This document shows, one piece after another, positions 53,008-53,866 of a stretch of DNA of 53,866 nt (its first letter is position 1; each line of letters begins with the position of its first letter). Where the stretch lies: the NCBI GenBank assembly GCA_016210115.1, contig JACQUW010000178.1, positions 1-53,866 of the forward strand, given 5' to 3'. The notes under the pieces are model-generated. The model was not told the origin of the DNA. It worked only from the letters and a program-made list of their open reading frames with translations, and made no database searches. This stretch comes from Deltaproteobacteria bacterium (lineage in GTDB: Bacteria; Desulfobacterota; Binatia; UBA9968). The translations under genes and the position numbers were made by a program.

Positions 53008-53762
53008 CTTATTACCCTCCGTTTTGTTTCCCTTAACTTCGTGCGCAACCCACTGGTGTTGGACAGGAAAAGATTAGCGTGACCGCAAAGAAAAGCAATA
53101 GCATTGCGCAATTTCGTTTTTTGCCCGCTTAGCTCAACGGAACGTAAAGATTGGGGTTTTTACCTACTCCGGATGGCATGGGTGACCGTCGGAGAGCAAT
53201 CGGGTTACCTCAATTTTGCAATTTTGTCTCGTTTTCTGCTCGAAACTGATAATGGGTATGGTTTATGGGAGGCGTCCTTTCCATCAGAGTACAGGAACAG
53301 GTGCAAGCTCATCCTAGACCTGGATCATACGAGGTGTTGCTCGGGGCTCGCGTGCCCAATAGGCCACGGCGTGTTCTCTCCTTCATAATTCAAATTAAGC
53401 TCTAGCTACCGCCCCATCTCCCTGGCCAAAAGCTTAGTCTCCGCATCGCCCAAGCCGCTTGGAAGCGGTCAAAGCAATCGGATCGATGGAATCGGCGTAC
53501 TGCCGCGCCTAGTTTAACCAGTAATTGCCAAATTCGAAATCCTGACCGTCCAAGAGCCGGTCTTTTATTCTTGGCATGGACGATTTCAAGGAGTAATATC
53601 GGGCCTGTAAATCTATTAGCCACATGCCGGAGGTATTGGATTGAGGCCGGAAACGATGCTATCTATCTGGGCAGGAAAGTGGAGGGGGTTTTAGGTTGGC
53701 AGAGTCCAGCTTGTTTCTGAAAGACCTCACAAGGGCGGCAAAGAAAAATTATAGGGCAAGAC
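53008..53762. other. Gene-free stretch
   Basis: About 750 bp without a supported gene. Two short open frames (53104-53388 plus and 53402-53623 minus) lack ribosome sites and recognisable sequence. No hairpin with a T-run, repeat or RNA gene was seen. Decayed coding sequence is possible. Confidence 0.4.
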
Positions 53763-53866
53763 ATGCACCCGATCACCATCGCTTGCTGGAGCTATGACCG
53801 GATCAAGCCGCTCGAAAGCGGCCAGGTCAGGATCGAGGGTTGCGATGCGACCTTCCTGGATTTGGA
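53763..53866 (+). CDS. Substrate-binding protein of the 4,5-dihydroxyphthalate decarboxylase-like type, N-terminus only
   Basis: The frame from the ATG at 53763 runs off the right edge after 34 residues. HPITIACWSYDRIKPLESGQVRIEG and the following hydrophobic strand match the start of the 4,5-dihydroxyphthalate-decarboxylase-like and related periplasmic binding-fold proteins. These open with a TIA-x-x-x-YD-R pattern and then G-x-V-x-x-EG. No signal peptide precedes this start. Too short for a firm assignment. Confidence 0.55.
   Translation, partial: MHPITIACWSYDRIKPLESGQVRIEGCDATFLDL

Noticed and set aside
53104..53623. Two small open frames near the right edge
   Set aside because: No ribosome site, no recognisable sequence, atypical composition.

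Overview
The window looks like a chromosomal segment of an uncultured, free-living, Gram-negative-type bacterium. It carries an LpxL/HtrB-type acyltransferase, sigma-54-linked nitrogen genes, many orphan substrate-binding proteins, a tripartite tricarboxylate transporter, UbiD and MmgE/PrpD enzymes, and in-frame UGA codons in two genes that look like true selenocysteine codons. This combination resembles soil and sediment lineages such as Methylomirabilota/Rokubacteria, Tectomicrobia or deltaproteobacterial groups, but the placement is inference. No rRNA, tRNA, CRISPR array or insertion sequence was recognised.

Layout. 1-2067: a left-truncated ileS and a small HExxH metallopeptidase (minus). 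2348-5737: LpxL-like acyltransferase, class II aldolase and a UbiD decarboxylase gene interrupted by an in-frame TAA (plus). 5745-9172: nitrogen cluster amtB-glnA-glnB (minus) with a consensus sigma-54 promoter and a terminator. 9253-15015: tctC/tctA/tctB, an MmgE/PrpD protein and an ornithine-cyclodeaminase-like protein (minus). 15138-17325: a selenocysteine glutaredoxin-DinB fusion coupled to a VOC protein, then ispH. 17488-20089: a GrdE-like/GrdB-like pair, the latter with a selenocysteine codon. 20419-24225: a membrane protein, cold-shock protein, hypothetical protein, a transporter-protein relic and a DUF255 thioredoxin-fold protein. 24259-29376: mnmE-mnmG-parA-parB with two near-consensus parS sites. 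29529-32969: a small unknown, a TPR protein and a luciferase-like oxidoreductase. 32971-39608: three amidohydrolases flanked by two NMT1-type binding proteins. 39883-42444: a subtilase divergent from a free-standing copy of its own N-terminal region. 42587-45148: an argininosuccinate-lyase-superfamily enzyme with a binding protein. 45344-47518: a decayed defence/toxin-like patch (truncated helicase, RNase HIII-HEPN fusion with a frameshift, HicA-like relic). 47660-50428: two convergent PaaK/CapK-like adenylating enzymes. 50724-53007: a beta-propeller protein with a coupled small protein, and a cupin. 53763-end: start of a further binding protein.

How the genes fit together. Uptake and breakdown of carboxylic, aromatic or amide compounds dominates, with binding proteins next to single hydrolases, lyases and decarboxylases. 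Nitrogen assimilation is a compact regulon. The most unusual content is the pair of predicted selenoproteins, each with a hairpin just after its UGA, and the RNase HIII-HEPN fusion in the decayed patch.
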